DNA from: Ctenosaura bakeri
Lineage: Eukaryota > Chordata > Lepidosauria > Squamata > Iguanidae
Direction: 5' to 3'
Length of the DNA stretch: 64,000 nt
Assembly: GCA_948474755.1 (NCBI GenBank)
Contig: CAOLHI010000254.1
Span: 942,501-1,006,500 of the forward strand
Shown here: positions 1 to 10,899 of the stretch, piece by piece
How positions within the stretch are numbered: position 1 is the stretch's first letter
Layout: each line of letters opens with the position of its first letter
The notes under the pieces: model-generated
What the model saw: the letters and a program-made list of their open reading frames with translations, nothing else
The model's database searches: none
Told to the model about the DNA's origin: nothing
Made by a program: the position numbers and the translations under genes

Positions 1-1296
1 TTGTAGTTGAGGAAAGGTGGTTAACTTCATGCACATTGATGTTGTTGTAAAAAGGAAAGCTTATTTTCCTGAAATGTTGGTTTGCTAAATTAGGAAACCC
101 TTATACACAGGTCTCATGCAATTATAAAACCAATGCATTATTTGTTTGTTGTCTGAAAAATCTTGTCTGCTCTGAATATTAAAAGAGCTATTTTGACCAA
201 CTGGCATATTTTAACCTTTGTAATGTTGGCATTGGATGGCTATCAGATAATGCATAGGGAGCTCTTTGGTGGGGAGCTTTTAGACATTTTATAATAATGT
301 TTTAAAGGGTTTAGAGCCTAAGGGATTCATGTAAATCAGTATCAAACTAAGCAAATTTTGCCATGCATTTGGATGGGACAAACTGTAAAACTCTCATTCC
401 GTTTAAAGGTATTTTCATGAATAGTTATATCATGAAAGTAAGAAAGCACCTCAGAAAGCCCGTTAAGTTTGGAATAATTTCTTGGAGCCATTGGTTGGAA
501 ACATAATTGCTTGGAGTTTGCCAAGGAATTATATAGCACTGAAAAAATATCCAGCCATTCTTTTTGTTTGCCATCCAGAGTTCTCTAACACAGTACAGTA
601 AATGGCATCCCACCACAGACAGTCATCATGCCAAGCAGTTGATTGATATTCTTTGTGAATACAAAGTAGATTCCCAAGATTTTTTGTTTCTCGTATCTGC
701 AAGTACAGCAAAGTAAGGGGAGGGGAGGAATCACTGCCTCTACATTGTGTTATCCATTTTAGTTGCAGGACCCAGTCCTTTAGTCCCCATGTCCTACTTC
801 AACTAAGTCTGCATTTAAGAAAGTGAAAGAACTACATGTTTAGTGTTTACTCTGCCTTTACTCAGTTTCCCCTTATTTCTTGTTTGTGTATTGTTTGTTT
901 CTTAATTACATTTGTATCTTGGTTTTTGTCTAATAGGCTCAAGGCTACATACAGTTCAGGCTGAGAGTAACTGGCCAGGGTCATTCAGTGAGTTTAATGA
1001 GTTAATGGGAACTAGAAGCTGGATCTCTCCTAGGTTCCAGTTTAACGCTCTTAACAACTGTACTGGACTGGCTCTCCTTCACTCTTCACTCTCCTGGTGT
1101 TGAATTGCATATTGTAAGCTCTTCACTGTGTTGTACTTTATGAAGCTCAGTGGATATTGATGCCATAATATAAACAACCATAATTGTCATTATCTATACT
1201 GCTTCTCATATGATACATTTTAGCTGATACTGAAAAGGGTGGTTTTTGTGTCATCTTCATATTGAACAATCCTGAATCGGTGGGGTAGAACAGAGA

Positions 1297-1356
1297 GAGA
1301 CGGAGGGAGGGAGGGAGGGAGTATGTGTCTGTGTGTGTGTATATATGTGTGTGTAT
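1297..1356. repeat. (GGGA)n and (TG)n microsatellites
   Basis: Four tandem GGGA units are followed by interrupted TG/TATG repeats over about 60 bp. Confidence 0.85.
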
Positions 1357-2009
1357 CAGAATGCAATGAAGATTAAATACTGGTATAACTGTACAAACCG
1401 GGAGATCCAGTCTGGTCCAGTGCAAAGGATGTATTCAAATGAAATTTAGCTGAAGGGATTTCTTCTATAGCAGTTGCCAAAAGTCACAGAACATTGAATG
1501 AAACTATGTTGCTGTATAGCACCACAAATTTTATGTGGTTTAAATGTAAGCTGTATAGCTTAATTGGTTTGTGAACTGCATATTACGTAGTGTTGTCAGC
1601 CTATCAAAATTGATAAGTGGTTATTGTTAATCTAACATGGGAATGAAAGCTTTGGCAGGACTTGAGGTCCAAATTTTCACCTCCAGCTTTCACTGCTTAC
1701 CAAATCAGCAAACAAACAAACAAAAAGTATGCACATGCATGGGAGGAATGTTGTTTTGGAAAAATCAAAACTAGAAGTAACTGAATGTCCTCTTCAGGTT
1801 TGATTTTTGGTATGTGGTGGTAGAGTGGCAAAATCTCTCTCTCTCTCCCCTTTGGCACTTGAGAGCATTTGAGGCAGAAGGCACAAAAATTGTATTGGGA
1901 AGCTTGTGTAGCTCACAGGGGTACATTTTCTTCACCCATGATATAAAACAAAGTTCACTGTCATGTTATTGCAGTTTCTGATGAAATAGTTTATGGTTTC
2001 TTGCACATA

Positions 2010-2162
2010 AGGTTGCCAGGTGAAATAAGGTACAAGGCGCCTGGATCTTTGATAGTTGTGTAGAAGAGGGAGTATCAAAAGTGTTGCTTGTCATGCTGAA
2101 ATATCCTTTTATACAACTATTAAAGGTACAGGAGCCTTGTCACTTATTTCACCTGGCAACCC
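2010..2162. mobile_element. Palindromic MITE (GGTTGCCAGGTGAAATAAG type)
   Basis: The left arm from 2011 (GGTTGCCAGGTGAAATAAGG) and the right arm ending at 2162 are inverted copies of each other over roughly 60 bp with about six mismatches. The element is about 150 bp, has no coding capacity and no clear target duplication. It fits a non-autonomous DNA transposon. Confidence 0.8.
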
Positions 2163-3114
2163 TAGTTGTGAAATACCTGAAGAGCTAAGTTTATGATTTT
2201 TCTCAGTCTGGCATCCTGGTATGATTCACTTTTTGTTTTTCCGCTTTTGTGAATGTCAATAGCCCTTACGCAGGTTGTATTTGCTTCAGGCCTTTACTTG
2301 TATGTTGGATCCAGTATTTTTCACAAGTGTATTCATTAACAAATCTATTTGAACAATTTTGCGTTCATGTGTTTTAACCGATGTGCAATAAGGGGAAACA
2401 ATGCTGAAGAACTAGAAAATGGGGAAATGTGTCATTATTTGCAAGCCTATGATTAAATGGCATATGCTAAATTAAAGAGTGCAGGTTGTGGCAAACCTGA
2501 AGTTCATGTACTGTTGCTTTGTCAGACCACATTAAATCAATATGATGGGAAAGTTCTTTTTCTGTCTGAACTAGAATTCTTCAGAAGACATTTGCAGTTG
2601 GCCTGAGGTTCAAACTGAAAAGAGAGAAAGGTCTAATAAAAAAAGAAAGACCATCAGGGGGGAAAAAAATAAAATTAGTTGAGAGTTGTGATTAGCCTCA
2701 TGGCAATTGATACTTAATCAGCTTCCACTCTTAAGTTTTCATTTTCTTCAACCTCCTTAAAATTCCAGAGGATGAACAGGTATTTTTCACTTTTTAAGAT
2801 TTCCCCCATCACTAAACAAAATACTGATTGAACCTGTTCGAAAGCAATTGGCTTAATGCTTGTAAAGTTTGATACATGGAGGAAAGATGGAAAGTCCCCA
2901 TCTTTGCCCCCCTAACCACACCCAGTCCTGAAGTAGGGAAGCTAGCCTGATTCTCCTGTTCCACCACTGGCCAGTAATTATATACATCTGCTAAAGAATG
3001 CTACCCCAAGATTATGAAAGGCAGTCTATGTGTGTGAAAGGAGGTCATGGACATTGTGTCCCCCATACAGTCTCAATTGGCAGAAGCTGGGGCAGTGGGA
3101 AAGTTTAGCTGTCA

Positions 3115-3200
3115 TTAAGTTTGATCCAGACTTAGTCATACATAGAGAATCACTCATTGAAATTAATTAGGCTTAAGTTAGTTTGGATCCGCACTATTAT
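3115..3200. repeat. Palindromic repeat remnant
   Basis: GATCCAGACTTAGTCATAC at the left and AAGTTAGTTTGGATCC at the right form decayed inverted ends around ATTGAAATTAATTAGG. The pattern resembles a family of short palindromes frequent in squamates, probably a DNA-transposon derivative. Confidence 0.45.
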
Positions 3201-6200
3201 AATGTTGATCAGACTTTTCTTTCTCATTCATATATAATAGCTACCAATTAGATTACATGTAGGACATCAATCTGATAATATACATGGCTTTTGTTTGAAA
3301 TGTCTTCCAAAGATATTTTAAAATAGCACTTCTGTAGATAAAAAGGTTATAGATAAACCTTCTTGCTCATCTGCTACAGTGCATGCAAGAGTAACTGCAT
3401 TTTCTTGTGTGATCCAGTTACAGTATTGTCCTGTGCACAGTTATTTAAAAGTAAGTCACACATTCAACTCCGCAGAATAAGTGTTTCAGTAAACTTGCAT
3501 AGGACTCTTGCAAAAATAATCAGAAAGTGAGTTCTTTTTAGTCTTTCCCCCTTATCCTTTTTCTGTATTAATATATGGTATGCTAGTCTCTTGGAAGAGC
3601 TGAAATAAATGAACTTCATACAAAAGTCTTGTGAAACCTATTTGGTTTTTTTTTAAAATCAACATTGTAACCATAGATTACTCCCTAATATTGATCTTTA
3701 TCCTTGTTCAGAAATCTACCATGAGAATCTTTTTGTAAGGCTCAGAATGCATTTCACACAACCTGTACTAAAGAGCTTAAATTACATATTTGGACACTGT
3801 TCTCGGACTTAAATTAGAAACTTTTCTCCTCCTTCTTTCCCTTCCTTCCAAGTTAAACCTGTGATAAGTAATTGTCACACTTAGTGCCCTTGTACAATGC
3901 TAATTTGAAGTGACATGTCCAAACTGGCCCTAGTAACATGAAGAAACTTAACAGGTGTGAGGGGTGGATCTTCCCATGGGCTCTGCTGCACTTCTAACTA
4001 GAGAAAAACTAGAGAAAAAGTGAAATGAACCTTGAATAAATCTGTCAGCAGCAATTATCTCAGCAGCACTTTATGAGAGGATAAAGTAAGCACTGGTGCT
4101 AGTGGAACGTGAACACACTCCACCCTAGTGATTCTCCTCTCTCCCTCCAGTTAGACTTTGAAATAAAAAGTACATGTCTGACATCTTATATGTTGTCTAT
4201 GATTTTATGAACAAAATGAGCTCATGCCCTGTGAAAAGAAAAAAAAAACCTTTTAAAAATACAGCTATGGTGGCTGTAGAAATCCTATAGAAGTTTTTTT
4301 TTTTAAATCAAAACATGCACAATAACTTTTGTTAATTTTGATATAATTTCAGTGGAATTTTATGCTCTTTTAAGAGTCCTGAGATGCATTTGGATGTTGT
4401 GAAAAACCATGGTTTATTATTACAAGAGTGAGCCTAGCATTACTTCAGACTTTCATCCTCCTCACTCTTCTACTCTAGCATGGCTGTGAGGATTTTGGAA
4501 GCATTGGCTTCTTATTTCAGTTCACCATAGTTTAGTGTTAACTTGAAATTATAATTAATGTTAACTTTGTTTTCTGTGAAACAAGTTTCATGGAACTGGC
4601 TTGCTTAACAACCCACATTTTGTTGGCCTTAGTTGCCTTGAGAATGACATGAATCTGTTAATCAAAAATAGAAGCAAAAACTCAGTGCTTCCTTGCAGCT
4701 ACAAAAAGGGGAAGAGAGAAGAGTGCAAACCTAGGAGTGGCAGGGAAAGCTAAGTTTTTCCTATCAAAATAAACCATGACTTATTGTGAGACCCAAATGG
4801 AGCCAGTGGCTCTCTTTGGTCTTCCTAGCATGGAAACCCGAATCAGTTCACTAGATTTTAAAATCCATTGAAAGCATAAATGTGTTAATATGACTGCTCT
4901 TTTGTAGTTAGAGCATCATTCACTTCTATTTACTCAGAAATAATATAAATCATTTTTGGTATAACAATTCTTAAGTAGAAACAAAAATAAAACCAAGATA
5001 ATTAAGTTATTTCTAATATAGGAATGTGGGACATGTGTTGATGATGATCTTCAGGTATTAACTGCTGCACATTTACATAAAATACAGAAAAAGCAGAATA
5101 AGAGAAAACAAAAGAATAGATACTTGCTTCCAGACATTCCTGTTCTCCCTAGTGGCTGAGCGAGTTTTCCATCAGTAACAATAGCAAATTTCAGATATTA
5201 CTTACCTATTTGGGATCAACACACGAAGAAGGAAGTGCCTAACCTCACCTCCTTACTTTTCTCATGCAGAAAGTGACATGTGTGAAGAGTTCCTGCTTTT
5301 TGTACTGTTCTTTCCTGTGTGGAGACTCTCAACATGAAGAAAGCAGAATTATAATGGGGTGGACTAGGTATTTTGAATTCACGTGTTGAATCCATCCTGA
5401 TAGGACATGTCTGAATAAGGTCCTTTTCATGATATCTTCTCATCTTGGTCTCTTCCAGAGTATTTGATTAATAATTAATTATTTCTTTCTCTCCCTTTTT
5501 TGTAGTAGGATCATACTAGCTGCTTGTTAATTTCTGTTCAGGCCTGCTATAAGTGTATCGATACTTTCATATGTTATTGTACAAAGGTTATTTGTTTTCT
5601 TTGGACTGATGCACAATACTGCTCCGGATTATCCTGTACTGTTTTAATTTACACTGTTCTCAATGCCTTTTTTATGGTTTGAAATCTGAAATAGATTTCT
5701 TTACTCTTCTGATAGCATATTAGTATCATCAACTCCTGCTTATTCAGAAAACTAGGCCATTGATAGAATGCAAGGTACTAGTGTAGGAAAGGGGGACATG
5801 TCTACTAAAAAAGAGTGAAAGACAGTGAATTCAGTTGCTGGCTGTCTATATAAGTGTTGCGGCCCAACAGATTTTCAGCCTGGCAAGACAGAATTTTCAG
5901 AATGGCAAGAATATCTATGTATTCAGCTATGCTTCAGGGAAGTTCCATAGCTTTAATCTCTGTTCGTTGGGGATTTTTTTCAGGGATCTTGTTAAATTTT
6001 TCAAGTACTTTTTTGCCCTAACTTGACCTTCAAATCAGTCCTGAAGTTGGGAGAGCAACGTTTTGGACTCTTTGACTAAATCTCTATTATTTGCCATGTA
6101 ATGCCTAAATACATTCATGTGGAAATGATCTCATTAATTTAACTGATAATAAATGCACCTTGAAATGCAGTCCTAGCAGCTGCATGAGAAAATTTTGCAA

Positions 6201-7939
6201 TAATAGTTCCAAGGAGAATATTTTACTTCTTTCTTTGCTACTTACCTTTACCAGTGCAGTCTCCACTGCTGTTTTATACATGTCTACTCAGAAGATAGTT
6301 GTACTGTGTTTAATAGCAGTTATTCCCAGAAAAGCTTACATGAGGCTATGATGGACAGCTAGAATGGCGTACTGGATGACTACATATAATGAGGAATTTC
6401 CCGGTGTTGTTCTTATAGGAGACCTCTTTTTCTGAATTATATTTTAAAACTATTGCCATCTAGAATCTCACTATCCATCTTGTTATTTTTGTCCTGTTTT
6501 TATCAGTGATGCGATTTGCTGCTTTGGGAATAAAAATCCTGGGTTAAAACTCAAATGGTGAGCACTATGTTCACCAATCTGATTTCCCTTACCTTTTGAA
6601 AACCCTGCAAATTAGAGAAAAACCATCTCTTGGGAGACTTTGGATCTAGTCAGTTGGTCACGATACGGTTGCATTTGAATGTGTGTACCTCACTCACTTT
6701 TAATATACTACTTTGAGAACCTGGATATGTAGGCACAATTTTATCACAAGAAGTTTCTTTCTACTATTATATTGAATAACATGCTGACTGAAGCATATGA
6801 TGTAAAATGGCAGTGCTAACATTACAAAGATGAGCATAGGTGCTGTGTTATATATGAAAGAGTTTCACTGATAATTGAGCTTGACCTGAATGTCTGCTTT
6901 AATATTTCATTTATTCCAAAATAGTCATTTCCTTTTAACTCTGTGATTTTAAATTGTGACTAAACTGCTATTTAACCTTGCTACAAGAATGTGGCAGCAG
7001 GCTAGTCCAGGCAGGTCAACACTCACTTGGTTAGCTAGCACTCTTAATCAGCTTGCTTTAACCTGAAGCAAATTAAGGCTTTCATGAATTCTAGCACATA
7101 AGTGATTAAAAACACCCTGACATGAGGATAAAAAATAAACAGAGTATTTCTAGCATATTTCCAAGGCTTTGGATTAGCCACTACAGTGACCTTGAAGGTA
7201 GAATTTCTTTGTGCTTTAAATACATATTTGAGTCAAACAGCTTTAAATTGTCACTATAGTAAAAGGTTTATGACAGTGAACATTTCATATTTTATGTCTT
7301 TTGTGTCTTAGTTTTAACAATACATGTGCTTTTACCCTACAAGGACATGTTTACACAGCTGCTTATTAATCAAGAAAGCTGTGTGTCCAATTGGGGAGAA
7401 AAAGAAACAGAAATAAATGGAACTAAAATGAACAAGTTTGTAAAATTTCACTATGGGACAACTTAAGCATACCAATAGTCTTGCTTTTCTTTATCATAGT
7501 CGACTTTTACTGCATGTACTACAACTTTAAGGTAATTGTTAAGTAACGGCTATCAATTTAATGAGTGGTATTAATTTAATATTCCCTTCATTCCTTGTTT
7601 GTAAAGGATTTCAGTTAATCTTGATCAACTCAGTACAGAAGGTATGCCTGTAGGAAAACAAGTCAGCTTCAGGTCTCCCTTTTGTGAGGTCTGTCTTCTG
7701 AGTCCAAACTACCACCACTTGTAGAAATGTGAACTACATTACATTTATATCCTCTTTATTTAAGACATTTTTCTGATACAAATGAAAACTGTATGCAGTC
7801 AATAGTGTATGTAACACGTGCATGCAAGCTGTGCCCCATTACACAGTTAGAATTTTCTATAGCATTTAGAAACCCTCAGGCCTGAGGTAGCTTTAGGATG
7901 ATACGGATGGTCCTACTCATTTTCTGCCTCCCTGCACCA

Positions 7940-8060
7940 CTGGTGGGGAATGTGGCCCTCCACATGTTGTTGGGCTGCCACTTTCATCAAATCTCCTAGC
8001 CAATCTAACTATGTGCATAGTAGTCTGAGGCTACACATTCCTCATGCTGCTATCATGGTT
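7940..8060. mobile_element. hAT-type MITE remnant
   Basis: GGTGGGGAATGTGGCCCTCC and the following ATGTTGTTGGGCTGC match the widespread reptile hAT terminus whose consensus includes GTGGCCCTCCAGATGTTG. The other end is decayed. Confidence 0.5.
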
Positions 8061-8783
8061 GTTGACTTTCGTTCTCAACAGTCTTTCTTCTAGGTAGATA
8101 ACTATGCAAGGCAGAGGGGCTCAAAAAGATGTTTTGGATTCTGGAGAATAAAGCTGATTCTATTGTATGTTAGAAATGGGTCACTGGCCCCTCCTAGTCA
8201 GTCAGCAGCTGACAGCCCTTGTGGTCCTTGACTCCAGCTGGCTCCTGCCTCCATCACTATGGCCTTTGGGTGCTGCATTCCCTTTCATTCAGTTGCAGTG
8301 AATACCAGTAGCCTCTTTCTACTCTTTGCTCTTTCCTCTCTGGCGATTTTTGGCTAAGAGCAATATAAACAAGCATGAATTTGAATTCAGTTCAATAAAT
8401 AAATACATAAATAAAATAGGCATAAGAAAATGGAGTATGGATTTTTAAATTTCTTCCCCCTTTCTGACAAAATTAATGATCTATGAGCTACAGAAATAAC
8501 AGGGGAATTATGTAGAACTATTTGGCATGATGTCTAGATTTCAAGACATAAGTGCACCATTTATAAAGAATATAATTGAATACTTTCAAATATTTCAGCA
8601 ATGCTTAGCCTTTCTGCTGTTTTCTTTCATGTGTAACAGTAGTCATGTTAAGTGGAATTTGAATTTACTACTCTAACTCTTAATGTTGGTTCTTTCAAGG
8701 CTGCTACAGTTTGATTTTGGCTTGAAGGAGGCATTTACATATAAAAGCAGGAAACCAATTGTTAATGTATGTCTTATTCTTAG

Positions 8784-8879
8784 ATGACTCTAGCAGCATC
8801 AGGGATCTCTTATCCTTGCCACCGACTTACAGTTGGAAGAAGATCTTCACCAGCACAAGCCAGGGAGCAGTCAGAACAG
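8784..8879 (+). CDS. FAF1: FAF1 exon, end of second ubiquitin-like domain
   Basis: The acceptor is a pyrimidine-rich stretch ending in TTCTTAG, and the donor is GTAAAA. The exon is 96 bp, phase 0 at both ends, and encodes 32 residues including ISYPCHRLTVGRR, which matches human FAF1 (about 249-280) closely. It is the last strand of the second ubiquitin-like domain followed by a Ser/Gln-rich start of the linker. A longer open frame in the neighbouring reading frame runs through the same DNA but has no similarity to FAF1. The exon begins with an ATG codon that is internal (human Met249), not a start. The preceding exon was not found in the 8.8 kb upstream. Confidence 0.95.
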
Positions 8880-9102
8880 GTAAAACATCCTCCTTTGAAT
8901 CTATGAGATATTCAGGTCTGTTAAGCCCTGTTGAAAATTTAACTTCCACTTCTACTTATTGTCCATAGAATTGAATTTTACTGTATAACAGCACAATCTG
9001 GACACATTATTTGATGTGAAAGGAAACATAAATGAAATTTAAAATAAAAACAAAACGATCACAGTGAAGTACACTTAAATGGAAACTGATACCTAAAACA
9101 TA

Positions 9103-9110
9103 ATCTAGAT
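9103..9110. repeat. hAT target-site duplication, left copy
   Basis: The octamer ATCTAGAT directly precedes the CAGTGGTTCTCAACC terminus and is repeated exactly at 9922-9929 after the other terminus. Eight-base duplications with a central TAG are usual for this group of hAT elements. Confidence 0.9.
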
Positions 9111-9260
9111 CAGTGGTTCTCAACCTGGAGGTCGGGACCCCTTTGGGGGTCGAACGACCATTTCACAGGGGTCGCCGCTCCTCAAACCTGCCCCCCCTTT
9201 TAAAAGAAGGTGGCCTCACAGCCAATGGGAGCAGTGCTTCTGAGACCCCTGCGCTGGGGT

Positions 9261-9338
9261 TCAAACTGCAAACCCCAGGATTCCATAGGATGGTGAAAGT
9301 GGAATAATAGTGCTATAACAGTCTAGTGCAGAAATAGC
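9261..9338. mobile_element. Half palindromic MITE inside the hAT element
   Basis: This segment (ACTGCAAACCCCAGGATTCC and AATAATAGTGCTATAACAGT) matches the right arm of the palindromic MITE at 49837-50026 over about 75 bp. Only one arm is present. It lies within the SPIN-like element, so it was either inserted and then truncated, or carried by that element. Confidence 0.7.
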
Positions 9339-9516
9339 CAGGATTGACCTTCTGCTCTCGCTTTTGTTGTGTGTGGACCCTTGGCGCTTGCCACATGCAT
9401 GTGTTGTGTTCTTTGCCCTGACTGTCTTGCATTCCTCGCTTTTTGTATGTTCAGTGTCCTCACTCCCTTTAAGGGAGGGAGGAGGGGAGGGAGTGAAACA
9501 AAACGCATCTACTTAT

Positions 9517-9530
9517 GCCGCCGCCATCTT
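9517..9530 (-). promoter_or_regulatory. YY1-type motif (sequence match only)
   Basis: On the minus strand the sequence reads AAAGATGGCGGCGG, a close match to the YY1 consensus AAGATGGCGGC that is usual near vertebrate promoters and 5' ends. It sits in the GC-richer, CpG-containing interior of the hAT element. Binding is inferred from the motif only. Confidence 0.45.
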
Positions 9531-9782
9531 TCTTCTCTCCCTGTCCTTTCCTCCCTGAACCTCGTGTAAAATGTGGGCTGTTTCAGCATTGCCTTTGGGA
9601 GTGACTGGCTTTTTGAACTGTGGAAACCCAACATTCAGAACTAGAACTACTGCCTTAATTCTGGCATTGATGGACGCTTTCTGTGCTTAAAAAAAGGGGG
9701 AGGGTTAGCAGTTTTTAGGCATTAGAAGTCTATCCAGAGCAGTGATTTAGGGCAGTCTTTCCAATCTATTTGATGTTGGAAA

Positions 9783-9813
<31 letters not shown>

Positions 9814-9834
9814 ATAAATAAATAAATAAATAAT
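9783..9834. repeat. (AACT)n/(AAAT)n microsatellite
   Basis: About six AACT units pass directly into about five AAAT units, inside the SPIN-like element and close to its right terminal segment. Confidence 0.9.
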
Positions 9835-9921
9835 AATGAAAATGATTTTATGGTTGGGGGTCACCACAACATGAGGAACTGTATTAAGGGGTCGCAGCAT
9901 TAGGAAGGTTGAGAACCACTG

Positions 9922-9929
9922 ATCTAGAT
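9922..9929. repeat. hAT target-site duplication, right copy
   Basis: Exact repeat of the ATCTAGAT octamer at 9103-9110, directly after the terminal GAACCACTG of the element. Confidence 0.9.
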
Positions 9930-10356
9930 ATTATTACTAAGCAGTTGTCAGAAATGGAGTTGCTTTGTAGAATCTGAGATTATATTTCTCAGTCAATTTT
10001 CCCGGTTGGTAGAACATGCTGTATAACTCAATTGCTAAAATGGAGCAGAAATTACATCACTTAAAACAGAGTCCCTTTTTGTTCTAGCAGAAGTCAGTTC
10101 ATTCCCTAAATTTCTGATTGCACTTACATACAATTCAAAATTGCAAAATACCATTTATGTTGTACTAATCTCTGTTATTAAATAGTGTTTTACATCATAC
10201 TAAAGGATACTCTGCTCAAGCTAAAATATATGTAAAATTTCTTCAGACTTTTTTTTTTGGTTTCAGATTGGTTTCATCTTTTATACAGGAAACTACTTAC
10301 AATAAAATATGAAATTGTTCAATATTGATGTTAATTATGGGTTTATCTTAAATTAG

Positions 10357-10483
10357 CAATGCACAGATGTACATATGGTTAGTGACAGTGATGGAGATGA
10401 CTTTGAAGATGCTACAGAATTTGGAGTGGATGATGGGGAGATGTTTGGTATGGCATCATCTGCATTGAGGAAGTCTCCAATGA
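10357..10483 (+). CDS. FAF1: FAF1 exon, acidic linker with CK2 sites
   Basis: The acceptor is AAATTAG and the donor is a consensus GTAAGT. The exon is 127 bp, starting in phase 0 and ending after the first base of a Met codon. It encodes an Asp/Glu-rich linker containing HMVSDSDGDDFEDATEFG, nearly identical to human FAF1. The two serines in SDSDGDD correspond to human Ser289 and Ser291, the reported protein kinase CK2 phosphorylation sites; both, and their acidic +3 context, are kept. The C-terminal part, GMASSALRKSPM, precedes the UAS domain. The chain to the next exon restores a second Met (MM-PENAENEG), as in human. Confidence 0.98.
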
Positions 10484-10899
10484 GTAAGTAATACAGTGTT
10501 TTATGCTGTGGTTAGTGTGATATTCTAGAGGCTACTGCTCGATAAAAAAAGCTATCTTTGTAATCCAGTTGAAGAAATACTTTCTGTGGACAAATTAGTA
10601 ATAGTTTTTCTGTCTGCATGTTCCCACCTTCTCATGCTCTGCTATCAAGATGAGTTTTCTATATGCCTTCTATTTTTTATGATAGCGTATAACAAGTCCA
10701 GGAGTATTTTGAAAGGGTTTACATGGTTTAGAACAAGGATGGGCAAAGTGTAGCTCTGTGCTGACTCATCCTTTTTTTCAGGCTCAGTCTTTTTCTGACC
10801 AAAAAGAAGGGGTGAACAGTCTGTCTTGAAAGTGGCATTTTAAATTTTACATAGTTTTCATAGAATCATAGATCTGGAAGAGACCACAAACATCATCAA

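Larger units (their letters stand above)
1..8783 (+). other. FAF1 intron (5' side, partial), low-copy DNA with MITE remnants
   Basis: No exon could be recognised. I looked for the rest of the second ubiquitin-like domain (human STIQEVKRNVYDLTSIPVRH region) and did not find it. The open frames here are short, rich in low-complexity codons and without family motifs. Recognisable contents are a GGGA/TG microsatellite, a palindromic MITE at 2010-2162, short remnants of sauropsid palindromic repeats near 3115-3200, 3425-3520 and 6240-6350, and a hAT-like remnant near 7940-8060. Confidence 0.75.
9111..9921. mobile_element. SPIN-like hAT DNA transposon, non-autonomous, composite
   Basis: The element begins CAGTGGTTCTCAACCTGGAG and ends with the inverted form (AAGGTTGAGAACCACTG), the terminal repeats I associate with SPIN (Space Invaders) hAT elements. 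The right terminal 80 bp, with GGGGTCACCACAACATGAGG and ACTGTATTAAGGGGTCGC, match the SPIN end as I remember it; the left end also carries the GGGGTCGAACGACCATTTCA segment. It is flanked by a perfect 8-bp target duplication, ATCTAGAT, at 9103-9110 and 9922-9929, the hAT hallmark. The 811-bp body encodes no transposase. It contains a half MITE at 9261-9338, GC-richer DNA at about 9340-9780 and AACT/AAAT tetranucleotides at 9783-9834. Confidence 0.87.
8880..10356 (+). other. FAF1 intron with hAT insertion
   Basis: A 1477-bp intron. More than half of it is the SPIN-like hAT element at 9111-9921; without that insertion the intron would be about 660 bp. The remainder is AT-rich with no other recognisable element. 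Confidence 0.9.

Noticed and set aside
1297..1356. GGGA tract as a G-quadruplex regulatory element
   Set aside because: The G runs are only three long and separated by single A bases in a simple microsatellite; nothing else suggests regulation.
8784..8786. ATG at the first base of the first exon as a translation start
   Set aside because: It is the internal Met249 codon directly behind a splice acceptor; the flanking phases and human FAF1 require upstream exons.
8759..8968. A 69-codon open frame covering the first FAF1 exon in another reading frame
   Set aside because: The FAF1-matching frame is shifted by one base and ends at a proper donor; the longer frame has no similarity to any protein I know.
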